DNA of 64,000 bases from Myrica gale (Eukaryota > Streptophyta > Magnoliopsida > Fagales > Myricaceae). The position numbers were made by a program, and so were the translations under genes. Positions 22,661 through 34,600 of the stretch are shown here, in pieces (position 1 is the first letter of the stretch; each line of letters opens with the position of its first letter). Where the stretch lies: positions 20,837,001 through 20,901,000 of the forward strand of contig OZ005620.1 of NCBI GenBank assembly GCA_963930655.1. Direction: 5' to 3'. The notes beneath the pieces were generated by a model. The model made no database searches, was not told the origin of the DNA, and saw nothing but the letters and a program-made list of their open reading frames with translations.

Positions 22661-23684
22661 AAAACTTTCATTAACAAAAGTGAACCGAGATTGCATTTGG
22701 GATACTGTCTGCATTTTCAAGCCAAGAAACCACCCGCAATAAAGGGTATTTCTTTCACCTACTAATGAATGCTTCCTCTCTCCGAGAGTACAGAAGCTCT
22801 ATCTTTGCTCAGCAAAACTGTTTCTTAGTTATAAGAGTAAACACTTGCCTACCGGCCACCTTAAATATATAGGCACGGATGGCTTACCAAATTCTGACTT
22901 TCTGAGGCAGTATCTTTATTTCAATTGACTCTTATCTACCGAGCCAGTTTAATGAGAGCCGAGAGATTGAATGCTCCCAAAAAAGGAAGAAAGCTCACAT
23001 GGTATGGGAAATGAACCTCAATCACATCTTTCCTATAGCAATATTAAAACTAAAATGAAGTTTTTCTAACACACAAGACGAGGGCAGAGAGAGAGCAAAA
23101 GAAATCACAGAATCTGCCTAAAAAAGTACTTCGAGCAAACCGAATACCATCCTTTTCTTTTCCCTTGTCACGGAACATAACAGATGAAAAGAAGACATCA
23201 GCCAACTTAAAATGGACATGCAAATTGAAAGGAGCTTTGCTTCCTTCGACATCTCTCACCATCATATGATACTTAAATGTCAGTAAGATCGCATGTTAGT
23301 TTCAAGAGCCAAAATAGACCTTTTTTTTACAACCAATAAACCATAAATCACAATCCAATCCCTACCAAATCCTCATCATAATCCAAGTTCACGATCCAAG
23401 TCTACAGCAAACAGTTAAGTGACGCCCAAGAACTTAGAGAAAGAAAGGACAGTGGTTAGCAAATTAAGTGCTTTAACTGCAGGCACATGAATGCAATGAC
23501 TACACCATCTAATCCTCCAACCAGAAAGAGTTTATTGCTCTTTATTTTAGACAAAGACTACAAGGTAAAGAATCCATGTGAAACCCGGTAAAATACATGA
23601 CTCAGACTTGAAGCAACTTCCCGAAAGACAAGACCCAAATCCACCTCTCTTCATCCATAAGCCTCCAAACAAACCAAGCAAAAC
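22661..23684. other. Spacer before the small tail-to-tail ORFs
   Basis: No gene or ordered repeat recognised. Contains the likely promoter of the plus-strand ORF at 23685. Confidence 0.45.
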
Positions 23685-24058
23685 ATGTCCAAGTCCAGCA
23701 CCATAGCCAAAAAAGTCCCTGAAGATATGGCTGCACGTAATCCTGTAGAAATAGGTGCTAGAGGCACTGTTGGATCCCTTATAATGAAAGAAATTGAGTA
23801 TTTCAGCCGGCTTGAATTAAGCTGCCAAGGTAGCTCGAAGAAGCCTCAGTTCCACACAACAGATATGGCTTCCTCTAGTAGTCATTCCAGACCCCCTTTC
23901 GGATCTCAGATAGCAACACAAAAGAAGAAAAAGAAAGGCAGCAGGCTCGTACCAAGTATGTGTTCCATGGTGGAGGTTTCAGACAACAATCAGCCATTGG
24001 AATTTCTGGTTTTACTTACAGGAACCTCAAATCTGACCTGAAGAAGTTGCAGACTTAG
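23685..24058 (+). pseudogene. Small uncharacterised plant protein (GARGTVGSL motif), frame broken near its C-terminus
   Basis: ATG at 23685 opens MSKSSTIAKKVPEDMAARNP, then VEIGARGTVGSLIMKEIEYF, a Ser-rich part, a basic KKKKKG patch and SMVEVSDNNQP. The open frame ends at 24041 with an unrelated tail. One base shift at about 23,996 gives IGISGFTYRNLKSDLKKLQT and a TAG at 24056-24058, which is the ending I remember for this small plant family. So one base appears lost. The function of the family is not known to me. The motif G-x-x-G-T-[VI]-[GS]-S-L-x-x-x-E is shared with the minus-strand neighbour at 24055-24538. Confidence 0.55.
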
Positions 24059-24538
24059 ATAATGCTCTCCGATATCTTCGAGAACCCTAGCTTCTTGAGG
24101 CGATTTGTAATAGGGCTAGCCATGCTCGATCTTGGTTCCAGCATTTTATGTCAACAATTTCAACTATGCTAGACCCTTTTTTATCAATTTTCTCCCTACT
24201 GGGAGTCCTATCCAAAGCTCTATTATCAGAGCTGAGCATTGGTATTCTATGAGTCTTTCTAGTCTCTTTGTTTTCCTGGTAATCTCAGGGATTGTTTGAT
24301 CAATGTAGCTGCTGCTTGCCGCATCAGATGATTTTCTTGGTTGTAGTATTTTAGGAGTAGTAGAACCACAGGTAATTGCAACAGGAACTGCTTGAGGCTT
24401 GGTTCTGGAAGATACAGGCATCTGAGCTGCAGAGTTAATGGAATCCAATTCCCTTGTCATCAGGGAACTGATTGTTCCCGTGGTCCCAACTCTGATCGAT
24501 CCTCCACCACCCTTGATAGCTTCTAGTGTCTGAACCAT
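24055..24538 (-). pseudogene. Small uncharacterised plant protein (GTTGTISSLMTRE motif), frame broken
   Basis: ATG at 24538 leads into GSIRVGTTGTISSLMTRELD, then QMPVSSRTKPQAVPV, CGSTTPKILQPRKSSDAASS and PEITRKTK. The open frame ends at 24164. Beyond it, in shifted frames, the family-like words RIPMLSSDNRALDRTPSREK, VEIVDIKC and SPITNRLKKLGFSKISES still read, closing with a TAA at 24055-24057. At least two frame changes are therefore present. Family known to me only as an uncharacterised plant protein. It faces the related ORF at 23685 tail to tail, the two family-type stop codons overlapping. The N-terminus may be preceded by an intron, since GTTCAG just after the ATG is acceptor-like. Confidence 0.55.
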
Positions 24539-25793
24539 GTCGAATATAGTCTGAACCTAGGCCTAAGCAGATGACTTTTAGCAGGGAGGTTCTATACCTC
24601 CAAAGCTTGCAAGGAGAGGTGTAGTAGTAATCAAAGCAGATAGTAGCCTGTTATTCAAAAGCAGCATCCAGAGCGTTTAGATGTCAATGGTATGAAATAA
24701 AGCTCAACTTTTTTGGATTAGAGCAGTCTTCCGACGGAATTTGCAATTAGGGAAGCAACTAGATAGAAGAATTGGAAGATCTCGGTTGAAGAGAAAAAAA
24801 AAGCTGCAAACTTTAAGCTTTTTACACAAATATAGATGCACATAGCCAACAAGCCCCTATAATCCTGCCATAGATTCAGCAAGCAAATACTGCCCTGTTC
24901 AGCGCAACCGTTGATATCAATCCGAGAAAAGTTCAGAATATAGAATTTAAAAGAAAAGAAAATGAAGAAAAAACACTTCCCCTGACAGTTCTTAAAGAAA
25001 TGAATTTACGAGTACAAGTTATAATAGAGGATCGACATGGAAACTGAAGATATCACACAAACCGGCCTCCTATGGCAAACCAATGAAAATTACCAAAATG
25101 TAATTAAGATTTAAGAGCCATAATCAAAACACTTAAAAAAACTGACTTCTTTCAAAACACAGTTGGAAGCCTAACCTTCTACAGAACGATCTTAACCTTA
25201 AAAGACCAGCAAAAATAAAGCGACAGCAAATCTCACAATATTCTCCTTCACAGACTCGAGGCGTATATTACAGTTTATGTTCCCAAGAGGACTGATTCGA
25301 ATCAAAATCAAAAAACATAAACTTCAAAAAGATTTTCAGGATCACATCTGATAGATTGCCTTGAAATGCTAAAAGGAACCTCCACTACCAGTACCCACAG
25401 CCAGAAATGGAAACAGCTAACTATAAAACACTTTGCAGATCATCAAGCATGGGTTTTGAAGCTTACCCACACGGCTAAAGTGTCATAAAAGTTTGAGGTC
25501 CGAGTGCTTGAAGATGACAAATTGAAACTGGCTAACCCAACAATCAGACAAACCCACAGTTCTTAGAATCTCTGTGACTTGAGATCTAGAAAGTTTTGAT
25601 GCCAAATTTGCATATATAAGACAAAGACACCTTCAAGAAGATATCTAAATCTAACTTCAATCAAACTTTCCATAAACTATGTCGTTTCTTTTGGGGTGTA
25701 GCAGATCACTGGTCAACGCAGTGGATCTGACACTAATCATTGTGTGATTGTATGAATGGGTTGGCATCTTTTTTGTTAAAACAGTATACTAGT
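24539..25793. other. Spacer
   Basis: AT-rich; would contain the upstream part of the minus-strand small ORF. No exon, inverted repeat or element recognised. Confidence 0.45.
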
Positions 25794-25843
25794 GAATGTT
25801 ACTGGTAATCCTCACCAAAAAAAAAAGAATGTTACTTGTAATC
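25794..25843. repeat. Micro-insertion: CTCACC plus A10 between 17-bp target duplications
   Basis: GAATGTTACTGGTAATC (25794-25810) is repeated with one mismatch at 25827-25843. Between them lies only CTCACCAAAAAAAAAA. This is what a LINE- or SINE-type insertion looks like when only the last few bases and the A-tail were copied. Confidence 0.75.
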
Positions 25844-26220
25844 AAGTCATAGTTTACCTAGCTTATAAAAAAAAGGGAAATTTGCTTTTTAGTCACTGGG
25901 TTTTTATCCCATTTTATTTTTAGTCACAAAACTCAATGTTTCAAAATTATAATCCTCAATCTTTCAATACAATTAAAAATTAGTCCTACCGTTAGGTTCT
26001 GTTAGATTAATTAACGCAATAGTGGTCCACGTCAGCCCCACTTTCCACGAACACCACCCACTTCCATGTCAGCACCTCAGTAATTAAAATTTAGCTCAAA
26101 CGGCATGTAGGTTAGCGTTTTTTTTCCCCGTGTAACGCCAAAACCGAGCTTGGCTTATCCAAGCTGCCGGTTTCTGCCCCCGTCTCACCCTCTCTGGTGA
26201 ACCAAGTACCGGGCAATGAT

Positions 26221-26480
26221 CTACCTGTCAATGAGACGAATGCTGTTCTTCAACCGAGCAAGCAACTTTGTTAGGCTATAACCAGCCTTACCATGTCTCT
26301 GGCTCTCTGTAAGGTACCCTTCAGCCTGAAGGGTCCTCCCCTGAAACCCTCTTCTCGATTTCAAAAGCTCTGTTAACTCCATTTCAAGCTTCTCAAGAGA
26401 CCCAGGAGACAAGATTACGAGTTCACCGACCCACTGACACAAAATGGGACATGGCAGATGACTTCTTCCAACAAGGGTTG
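26221..26480 (-). pseudogene. Captured fragment of a CCCH zinc-finger/RRM protein gene
   Basis: Minus strand reads VILSPGSLEKLEMELTELLK-SRRGF, then TLQAEGYLTESQRHGKAGYS, then LTKLLARLKNSIRLIDR. This is the conserved block found upstream of the RRM in plant CCCH-type RNA-binding proteins. About 16 residues expected between SRRG and LQAEGY (the PVSIASLPM-like part) are missing, and the frame ends right after LIDR at the edge of the element's inverted repeat. No zinc finger or RRM is present, so it is a fragment. It remains open for about 80 codons. Confidence 0.75.
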
Positions 26481-27083
26481 CACACAAGAAATGCCAAAGA
26501 ATCATAGCAGTACTTTTATCATTTATTATACAATAACTCTTAACTATATAAGAAAATACATCCATATATAATTTTTTATGTATTTAGTGCTTTAGTGCAG
26601 GTTTCCAATACAAGGAATTAGAAGAACTAAAAAAAAAGTTATCGCAAAAGAAGTGGAAGAAACAGAACATTGCCCACACTTTTGGAGGAGTCTGGGATAA
26701 ATTGTGTTTCAAAAGTTCAGTAGGAAGGAGAAGCAATGGCAAAGTGATAAAGAAGATATATGGGGATAACCGTAGGGCCTTCTCTTCACAGATATTGTTT
26801 GGATTTATATTTATCTGACTTAGCACAAAACATAAGCTACCTTACTCAGAAAACTTAGTTAAACCAATTTGTTGAGCCTCACAAGGGTCGCTTGTGATTG
26901 TAAAAACTTGAAAGTCTAAATCGGGGACCAGAATAAATCCAACACTCGGTACTGAAAATTCCTTTCTTCTATGACATTTTCACAGCAAGCAAACAATGCA
27001 AAGATTGCGATAAATCGGGGAAGCAAATCAAATAATAAAAAGAGCAGAGTGAGGGAAAAAAAACAAAGAAAGCGAGCTATTAC

Positions 27084-27277
27084 AGGCCAAGGGCGCAGCG
27101 AGTGACTTGTTGGCCTTTCTCGAGGCATTTCTCGGGGTTAGGATCCTTCTGCTTGCACTTGAGGAAGGCCACGTTCTCCGCTTGGCATCTCACGGCTATA
27201 TGCTTGGACGACGCCGTTAGGACCGCCGATGTCGGGATCGGATCTCCCGTCGCATTAACTTTGAGAACCACTCTCAT
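27084..27277 (-). pseudogene. Captured first exon of NDUFA8 (complex I CHCH subunit)
   Basis: Minus strand reads NATGDPIPTSAVLTASSKHI and on to KDPNPEKCLEKGQQVTRC. Residues C31, C41, C51 and C61 form a CX9C-CX9C pair, half of the double pair typical of NDUFA8, an intermembrane-space-facing subunit of mitochondrial complex I. The exon ends at GGCCT|GTAATA and part of the following intron seems to have been carried along. The second exon with the other cysteine pair is absent. The start MRVVLKV differs from normal family starts. Lies inside the inverted repeats at 25875-27853. Confidence 0.85.
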
Positions 27278-27853
27278 TTCTGTTTGGTTGCCGAGAAAAA
27301 TAAGTAAGCAATAGTCAAAAAGGAAAAATTTTAGGAGGCATTAAAGTCTGAAACCGTCTTCTACCTATTACTTTGACCCGAATGAGTTTTTCTCAACAGA
27401 GAAACAGCTCGAAGAGGGACAAGGGAAATGAGCTTTTAGTATTAACCACTGTGTCTTCTGCGAGAGAAGGTAGAATTTGCTAACGTGCGCCCTGACGATA
27501 AGTTGCACAACTCATGAAACGCACCGGCGAGTAGGGTGTGAACTGTAAAGGAAGGTCTGAGACCGGTACTTGATTCACCAGAGAGGGTGAGACGGGGGCA
27601 GAAAAAAATAACGCTATCCTACATGTCGTTTGAGCTAAATTTTAATTAATGAGGTGCTGACATGGAAGTGGGTAGTGTTCGTGAAAAGTGGGGCTGACGT
27701 TGACCACTATTCCATTAATTAATCTAACAGAACCTAACGGTAGGACTAATTTTTAATTATATTGAAAGATTGAGGATTATAATTTTAAAACATTGAGTTT
27801 TGTGACTAAAAATAAAATGGGGTAAAAACTCAGTGACTAAAAAACAAATTTCT

Positions 27854-28600
27854 AAAAAAAAAAAAAAAAAGTCATAGTTTACCTAGAAAAAAAAAGTCAT
27901 AGTTTGCCACAAAGAAAAACAAAAAAGTCAGTTTGCCATGTAATCGCATGTTGTCTTTTGCGAAATCCACTCAATCTTGTCGGCACCGGTCTTCTTCCTC
28001 GCATTTTTTTTTGTGTGCGCGCTCGTTTTTATTTCTCCTCTAAAAATATTTCACCTGCGGGCAGGCCAGGCAAACCGATCATGGGCTATTCAAAGCCATT
28101 TATGTGTAGTATTTTTTTATCGATATACTTCAAAACGGATGTTGAAAACGAAAATGCCTCTTCAGGTGTTCCTCTCCCTTTCTTTCTATATCTCCAATCC
28201 GCCATGAGAGAAGAGAGCCTCATCAATATCTACTAAGCTCGAGATAAGGTAAATTGGGACAAGAGAATTTGACATCCAGACTTCCCACCAACAAAAGAGG
28301 CTCAAGCTTCAGAGGGAACAAAGCCTACCCTACCCATTACGCACATTAAAAAGTAGTATGGGCTCTGGAAGTGGAAGAAATTGTGTTCCCAACTTTCAGA
28401 CCAAAGCACGATGCATGATGCATGACCTTGCACACCCTCTCTTACACCCAACTTTTAAGTCGCGTAGGGAGAGGAACTAAAAGGAAGACAGGGAGTCAAG
28501 TTTAGGGATTTCACACAGGAGATCATTATAGCATGTCCAAAGAAAAATCCACTACTAGCATTTTATGTGAATAAAAATGACAAATATCTAAAAGGATCTT
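27854..28600. other. A-rich tract with repeated micro-duplications, then spacer
   Basis: 27869-27886 repeats the 18 bp found at 25844-25861 (AAGTCATAGTTTACCTAG). It is followed by more A-runs alternating with AGTCATAGTTTGCC and AGTCAGTTTGCC: a small cluster of A-tailed duplications. From about 27,950 on no feature is recognised. Confidence 0.5.
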
Positions 28601-29460
28601 GAATTTGACAATTTAATTTTGAAAATCAATCCTTTTTTTAATGGAATCTTCAGCTCAACATATCAAAAGAGGAGGAAGTCCATAAGATCGGAGAAACCGC
28701 AGACCTTGGGCCATCGGGAAGGCCCCCTCCACCCAAGCCCGAAGGATCCATACTCCCGAAACGATAGGCATGCAGGCAAGGCAAGCTCAAGGGGTAGGCA
28801 GCTTCCTAAAGCCCCTACCCCCAAGCAAGGAGTGTCTGATTAGGCAAAAAAAAAAAAAAGACCTCTAAGTAAGAGTGATTCTAAGAAAAACAAAAATATA
28901 TTTCATATATAAAGTTTTGTTTTGTGAAATAATTTTGTGTACTAAGGCCTCAAAATTTGTTTATTCTCACAATTCATGGGTCTACATGTGAAAGAACTTA
29001 TTTAATTTTTATTAAAAAGAGCAATAAATATCTATTAAAAAATTTATTTTTTTCTTATATAAAAAAATAAAAAGGCCTCAGATTGAATTTTTGCAGAGCC
29101 TTTTTTTATTGAGTCGATCTTGCCTCTAGGTAGAGCCAAAGATATCCTTGTCTACAAAGCCACGCCCCATCAGCCAAAAATAACCTTTGCCCGCAGAAAG
29201 GCCTTTTCTGCATGGACCAATCAAGCGCACAAAGCCTAAACACGCGAAAGGACGTCTTCCACGCCTAACCAATCGGAGCCTCCATATGGGACCGTCCCTC
29301 TTGCAGACGCAAGAAGATATCTTGTGTAGGAACCTTTCCCCACCTACTTCGAGTCAGAACTCCTCCCTACCTACACCCAGTCAGCTGAAAAGGAGATTCG
29401 TAGGCCATGGGGGAAGACATCGGGCACAAGCTCTGCTTCGCAAAATATAATGGTATCTAA
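28601..29460. other. GC-richer islands of unknown origin
   Basis: 28,660-28,845 and 29,100-29,455 are richer in G+C than the surroundings and open on the plus strand, but the translations (basic, Pro/Ser-rich) match nothing I know. They may be remains of a retroelement leader. Low confidence. Confidence 0.25.
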
Positions 29461-31150
29461 GATATTTACTTTTCTACAATCCAACCCTCAAATCTAACAG
29501 AATATATATACGAGTCAAAATATTTCTTTGGATTCAGAGCTATGAGATTTACTTGTGGAGTGCATGGTAATTAGTTGAGGAATTACTTCAACCAGTACCT
29601 TAATCAACTGGATACCATGAAAACAAACTAAAAAGACTCACATCAAACAACCTTTGACACTATATAAACTGAATGTGTTCTTTGGAATAAAAAAAATGAA
29701 TTCCACCGTTCTTGCCACAAGTGCAAAATCTAACAGAGAGAACAAAAAAGTAAAAAAGATTTCAGATTCCATCTAGGAAAAAGACAGTCAGAGGAGAGAT
29801 TTGAAGAACAAGAGCAGCCATTACTCCTCCCGTCACTTAGAGCTGCGCATGCATAAGGGGATAGATGCTGTCTTTTGGGTTGTCCCAAGATAGAGATAGA
29901 ACCTCTCTCCCCAAACATTCAATAATTTTCGCTCTCAAATTATAACAGCTTCATGGATCAACATCATTATATGTTCTTTGAAACTCCACATTTGTTAACC
30001 ATAATTTAATTTTCTCCAACATCTCATTTGTCAAACATTGCTAATCTTTCCTGAGATGTGGCTGCGGAATCCTCCCATGAGTTTGGCTCTCTCTCAAACA
30101 TTAAAGAAAGCTTGTGAACATGACATGATATATGTTGGTAAATGTCACGAGAAAAAAGAGGGCAGCAAAATTTTACACTTCCAACTAAAAATGAACACCA
30201 CACTTGCATGCATTCATTATGATCTATCTCAAATGTTGGGTGTCTATCGTATGAACCAGAACTACTGGGGACAAAGGCTTGCGTGGCTGCTAACTGCTTC
30301 TTAGGTGCCAGATGGCTCAAGAAGTTAGACAAGTATACCATCTGTCATACTGGGTCGCCAAATTAGCTCCACGTGTACACACACGTATGATCTAAGAGAA
30401 TAACTCTGAAATTAACACGTGTGTATCCATTGCTTGTCATCTACTTAAGCTATATTGCATGACATTGTTGATATGTACGTGCAGATCCATTCAAAAGAAC
30501 TCAAGAGTGCCATGAGGTATGAGCTATTTTTTAAAATTTTAAAAATTTGGGATAATTGTTATCAAAACTAGAAGAAAAAAATTGGGAAGTTGAAACCTTT
30601 AATTATTGTTCCAATTCAAGCAGAATAAAATTTTAATCATTTTATTTAGAAAAAAAACTTTATTTTTTTACCTCTAAATTATTAAATAAATATCATTTTA
30701 AAATCTAAACTATCAATTATATCACACTATGTCTTGAATAATCGAAATTTATCAATTTATACTCTTTAATCCAATCTTATTATTACAATATACAAAAAGA
30801 CACGATGTTATGTAATTTTTACAGTCAAATTTTATAGTAAAACCTAAATTGATAGGTAGAATATGATAAAAGTATGAATTTATAGTATTAAATGATATTT
30901 ATAAATTTGTTAGGTGTTGAATTTTTATTCACCTGTTTTATGCCTGGCCCAGTTTAAGCCCAATAACTTTTTAATCATTGTTTTTCAACCTCCAGATGTT
31001 CGTTTAGAAGAAATTTTTAAGATTCTGATAAAATTGTGAATATTTAAGTGATAGTAAAGTTGTATTGTCATGCGTGTAGAAGTTGTTAAAATAAATTAAT
31101 ATTTGTAAAAAAAAAGTGTGTTTTGTGATATTTATATTGTAAAAAAAATA
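29461..31150. other. Spacer
   Basis: AT-rich, no gene or element recognised. The facing ORFs near 30,024-30,341 have no family resemblance and no splice context. Confidence 0.4.
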
Positions 31151-31496
31151 GGGAATTTGACATTTTGGTCCTTGGGTTTATACTCATTTGGCAAATGATT
31201 CATTCACTTTCAAATTTCAAATTTTTAGTCATTGAGTTTTCTTTGTTTGACGAAATGATCATTTTATCAATATGTCGTCCATATGCTTAACGGAGCTCTC
31301 TGACACGTCAGCAAATTCCGCTCACTTTAAACATATATATCTGGTCGATTGCTTCATGTGCCGTTAAGCAAACGACAGACTAACGGAATGACTATTTCGT
31401 CAAACAAAGAAAACTCAAAGACTAAAAATTTGAAATTTGAAAGTGAATGATAAATTTGTCAAAGGGTATAAACTCAAATACAAAAATGTCAAATTC
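31151..31496. mobile_element. MULE-type MITE just upstream of the TORTIFOLIA1-like gene
   Basis: Begins GGGAATTTGACATTTTGGTC and ends, in reverse complement, GAATTTGACATTTTTGTATT. The inverted arms run about 120 bp, with TTTCAAATTTTTAGTC-type pairing and AACTCAATGACTAAAAA-type phrases shared with the 25875 element. Flanks are A-runs. 346 bp, about 200 bp before the ATG at 31700. Confidence 0.7.
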
Positions 31497-31699
31497 AAAA
31501 AAAAAAAAATCCAAAAAGAAGTGGTAAATTAACGTCGGCTGATTTTTCAGACTTCCTTCCTCAAAACATTTTGAAAAAATACAAAAAAAAACACTCCTTT
31601 CTTTGCTTTCCTTCATCAGATCTCAACTTCTTTATTCCTCCAAATGCAGCTGTCTTTTCACTCCAAAACGGGAACTGATCACAAGGCACATTCCTTTCA

Positions 31700-34600
31700 T
31701 TGACACCCGGTGAGAAAATCACGTTGAGTTCCCAAGAACCCAAATCCTCCTCCTCCTCAAAGCCCATGAAATCCCCAAACCAGTTCTCCAGATCCTCCTC
31801 CGTCTCCTCCCACCTCGCATTGGTGGAGCTGAAGCAGAAGATCCTCACCTCCCTCTCGAAGCTATCCGACCGTGACACCCACCAAATCGCCATGGAGGAC
31901 CTCCAGTCCACCATCCACTCCCTCTCCCCTGACGCCCTCCCCATGCTCCTCAACTCCCTCTACGACGCCGTCTCCTACGACCCCAAGCCCTCCGCCCGCA
32001 AGGACTCACTCCGCCTCCTCGCCCTCACCTGCGCATCCCACCCCGACCACGCCTCCGCTCACCTTACGAAGATCATCTCCCACGTCGTTAAGCGCCTCAA
32101 GGACAACGATTCCAGCGTCCGGGATGCCTGCCGCGATGCCATTGGCTCCCTGTCGGGGCTCTACCTCAGAGACGGTGGCGGTGACGGTAACGAGAGCGTG
32201 GTGGGGCTGTTCGTGAGGCCCTTGTTCGAGGCCATGGGAGAGCATAACAAAGTGGTGCAATCCGGTGCGGCCGTGTGTATGTCCAAGATGGTGGAGTGCG
32301 CTTCCGAGCCGCCTCCCGTCCCTGCATTCCAGAAGCTGTGCCCGAAGATCTGCCGATTGCTTAACAATTCCAACTTCTTGGCCAAGGCTGCGCTTTTAAC
32401 CGTCGTCGCCAGCTTGTCCCAGGTTTTGCCTTGTTTGTGCGCTACCGTTTCTCGTTGTAGCATAGTTGAATTGTTATTAATGTTGTTACCGTACAATTGC
32501 GGTAATCTATAAGAGAGAAAGAGACTTTCGAATCTCAAGTTGAAATGTGGTTCATTTTGCCAGTCAGCTTGAAGTGTATGATGATTGCGTGAATCTGGTT
32601 GATCTGTATGTTTCATTTATGAGGAAGCTGTAGGAATCGAAACAATAGTTTTAGAACTACTTAGAAAAAATTTGGAGAATTCCTTGAGAAACTAACAATG
32701 TGACCCATTTGGTTAGATAGTACGAGCAATCATTTCGTAAAGATTTGCTATATATGATTATTGAAAGGATTGGAAATATTGGCAAGGAAAAGAACTAAAT
32801 TGCAGCCGTTGCATTTTCCATTGTGTTATGTAAGATAACGGAACTTACTGTGCTGTGAGCCAAAAGATAATATGGATTAAAATGAGGCCTCTGTTCAAAA
32901 AACATAACTAATGCCAAGGGAAAAATTCAGAATTTGTTCTGTTACTTTTTAATTTGCACCCTCTTTACCTTCTAACCAGAGGATTTGTGTTTCTTATTTT
33001 ACTCTCTTGTTCATATGGTTTAATTTTTCTTGCATTATTGGTGCCTATATGTGAGTTTTCATTCTATATGTGAGCTTTGGAGAAAGGATAGGAATTCTCA
33101 GGTGGTATGAGTTATTTACAGGTGGGAGCAATCACAGCTCAAAATGTGGACCATTTGCTGCAAAGTATTCACGAATGCCTTGGGAGTACAGATTGGGCAA
33201 CACGTAAGGCAGCAGCTGATGCATTGCATGCATTGGCGTTGCATTCAAGTGACTTGGTTTTGGATAAAGCTGCTTCAACCCTGACGGTGCTTGAGTCTTG
33301 CCGTTTTGACAAGGTAGCTTTTGCATTCATTCTTAGACTTGTGCTTATGTTATTTTTCTTTTAATCTGTGTTTATGTGATTTTTGTCTCTTCTTTGGGGT
33401 CTCCAGGTCTATCAGTTTCTCTCTCTCTCACACACAGACAATCTTTTTAAAGGAAGATCAACATACTTTTGCTTATGCTGCTGTCACAAATTCTGTTCGG
33501 TGGGCTTCTATAATGGTATACCATATAAGCAATAGATCCTTTACTGCTTTACATTTCCTTATCAAGATGTTTTTTTTGTATGTATAGTTCTTCGAAAATT
33601 AGGATAGGGAATAACAAGCACAACTCATTTCTACTCAGTCCATTGGGAAGCAGTCTATGTTCTAAACTCCTCCACGTACTTGTGTGGACATTCAACACAT
33701 GTATTCTGTATTCTACGGTTCTATCTCTGGTTTTATATTTTCATTCCTCTCCTTTGTTCCTAATTTCTTGGAAGATATCTATCTTCTTGAATATCTGAAC
33801 TTAATTCGTCCATATGAAATGAACTGCTAAACTTATAAAAGTGGGACAGCTACACGAGTTTGAAAGTAAATGTACTAATTATTGGTTCGTTAAGGTAAGC
33901 ATTAATTGATTGGTTTGCAGATCAAGCCTGTTAGAGAGAGCATGACAGAGTCATTGCAATTATGGAAAAAGATTGCAGGCAAAGTAGGAGATGGATCTCC
34001 TCATGGCGAGAAACACTCTCGCGGTATGTATGGCTCTAATTTTTTGTTCTTCAAAAGGATCTTTAGGTTATGTACTTATTTCTCTTACAGAAATTTTTGC
34101 TTGTGCTCTGTATTTCAGATTGTGAAACTTCTGAGCTACCAGAAGCATTTGAAAAAAATGGTCTGAAAAATCCAAATCCTAGTGAGATGAGATCAGAGCA
34201 ACCAGCTAACAATTCATCTAATGGTTCTTCCCCTTCTTCAGACTCTGTTTCTAAAGCCAGAGGTGGTAGCATTCCTGAAAAAGCAGTTGTAATATTGAAG
34301 AAGAAACCACCTGCCCTAACTGACAAAGAGCTCAACCTGGAATTCTTCCAGAAACTTGAAACAAGGGGTTCTGATGATTTGCCTGTGGAAGTAGTACTTC
34401 CTCGTAGATGTCTCAATTCTTCAAATTCAAACAAGGAAGAATCAGACCCAAATGGTGCAGAACCTAGGGTAAAGTCGAATCGCATTGGAGATAGCCAATC
34501 TGATGATTTTCATGGATCTTTCAACAGTAAACACCGTATTGTGGAGAGAGGAACTGCTGTTGTAAGCTCTAGAAAACAAGATCATTCTGACATTGCGCGG

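Larger units (their letters stand above)
25875..27853 (-). mobile_element. Pack-MULE carrying fragments of NDUFA8 and a CCCH-RRM gene
   Basis: Long terminal inverted repeats of roughly 300-350 bp: the left arm from 25875 (GGGAAATTTGCTTTTTAGTC) matches the reverse complement of the right arm ending 27853 (AGAAATTTGTTTTTTAGTC), with about 90 percent identity by eye. Near its inner end the left arm has an extra segment of about 50 bp. Total 1979 bp. The interior holds two host-gene pieces on the same strand (27277-27084 and about 26480-26221) and no transposase. It sits inside an A-run, which fits a 9-bp all-A target duplication. Both fragments could be co-transcribed from the right arm. Confidence 0.82.

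Noticed and set aside
27084-27277. A functional NDUFA8 gene
   Set aside because: Only the first exon is present, inside transposon arms, with no second CX9C-CX9C exon nearby.
25862-27886. Reading the 25.9-27.9 kb element as a retrocopy because of 18-bp flanking repeats and a 17-A tract
   Set aside because: The 300-bp-plus inverted arms are MULE-type, and the 18-bp repeats are separated from the arms by CTTAT and A-runs; a MULE nested in a micro-retroinsertion explains all parts.
31872-32216. Ser/Thr/Pro-rich plus-strand frame overlapping the TORTIFOLIA1-like first exon
   Set aside because: A shifted-frame shadow of the HEAT-repeat exon.
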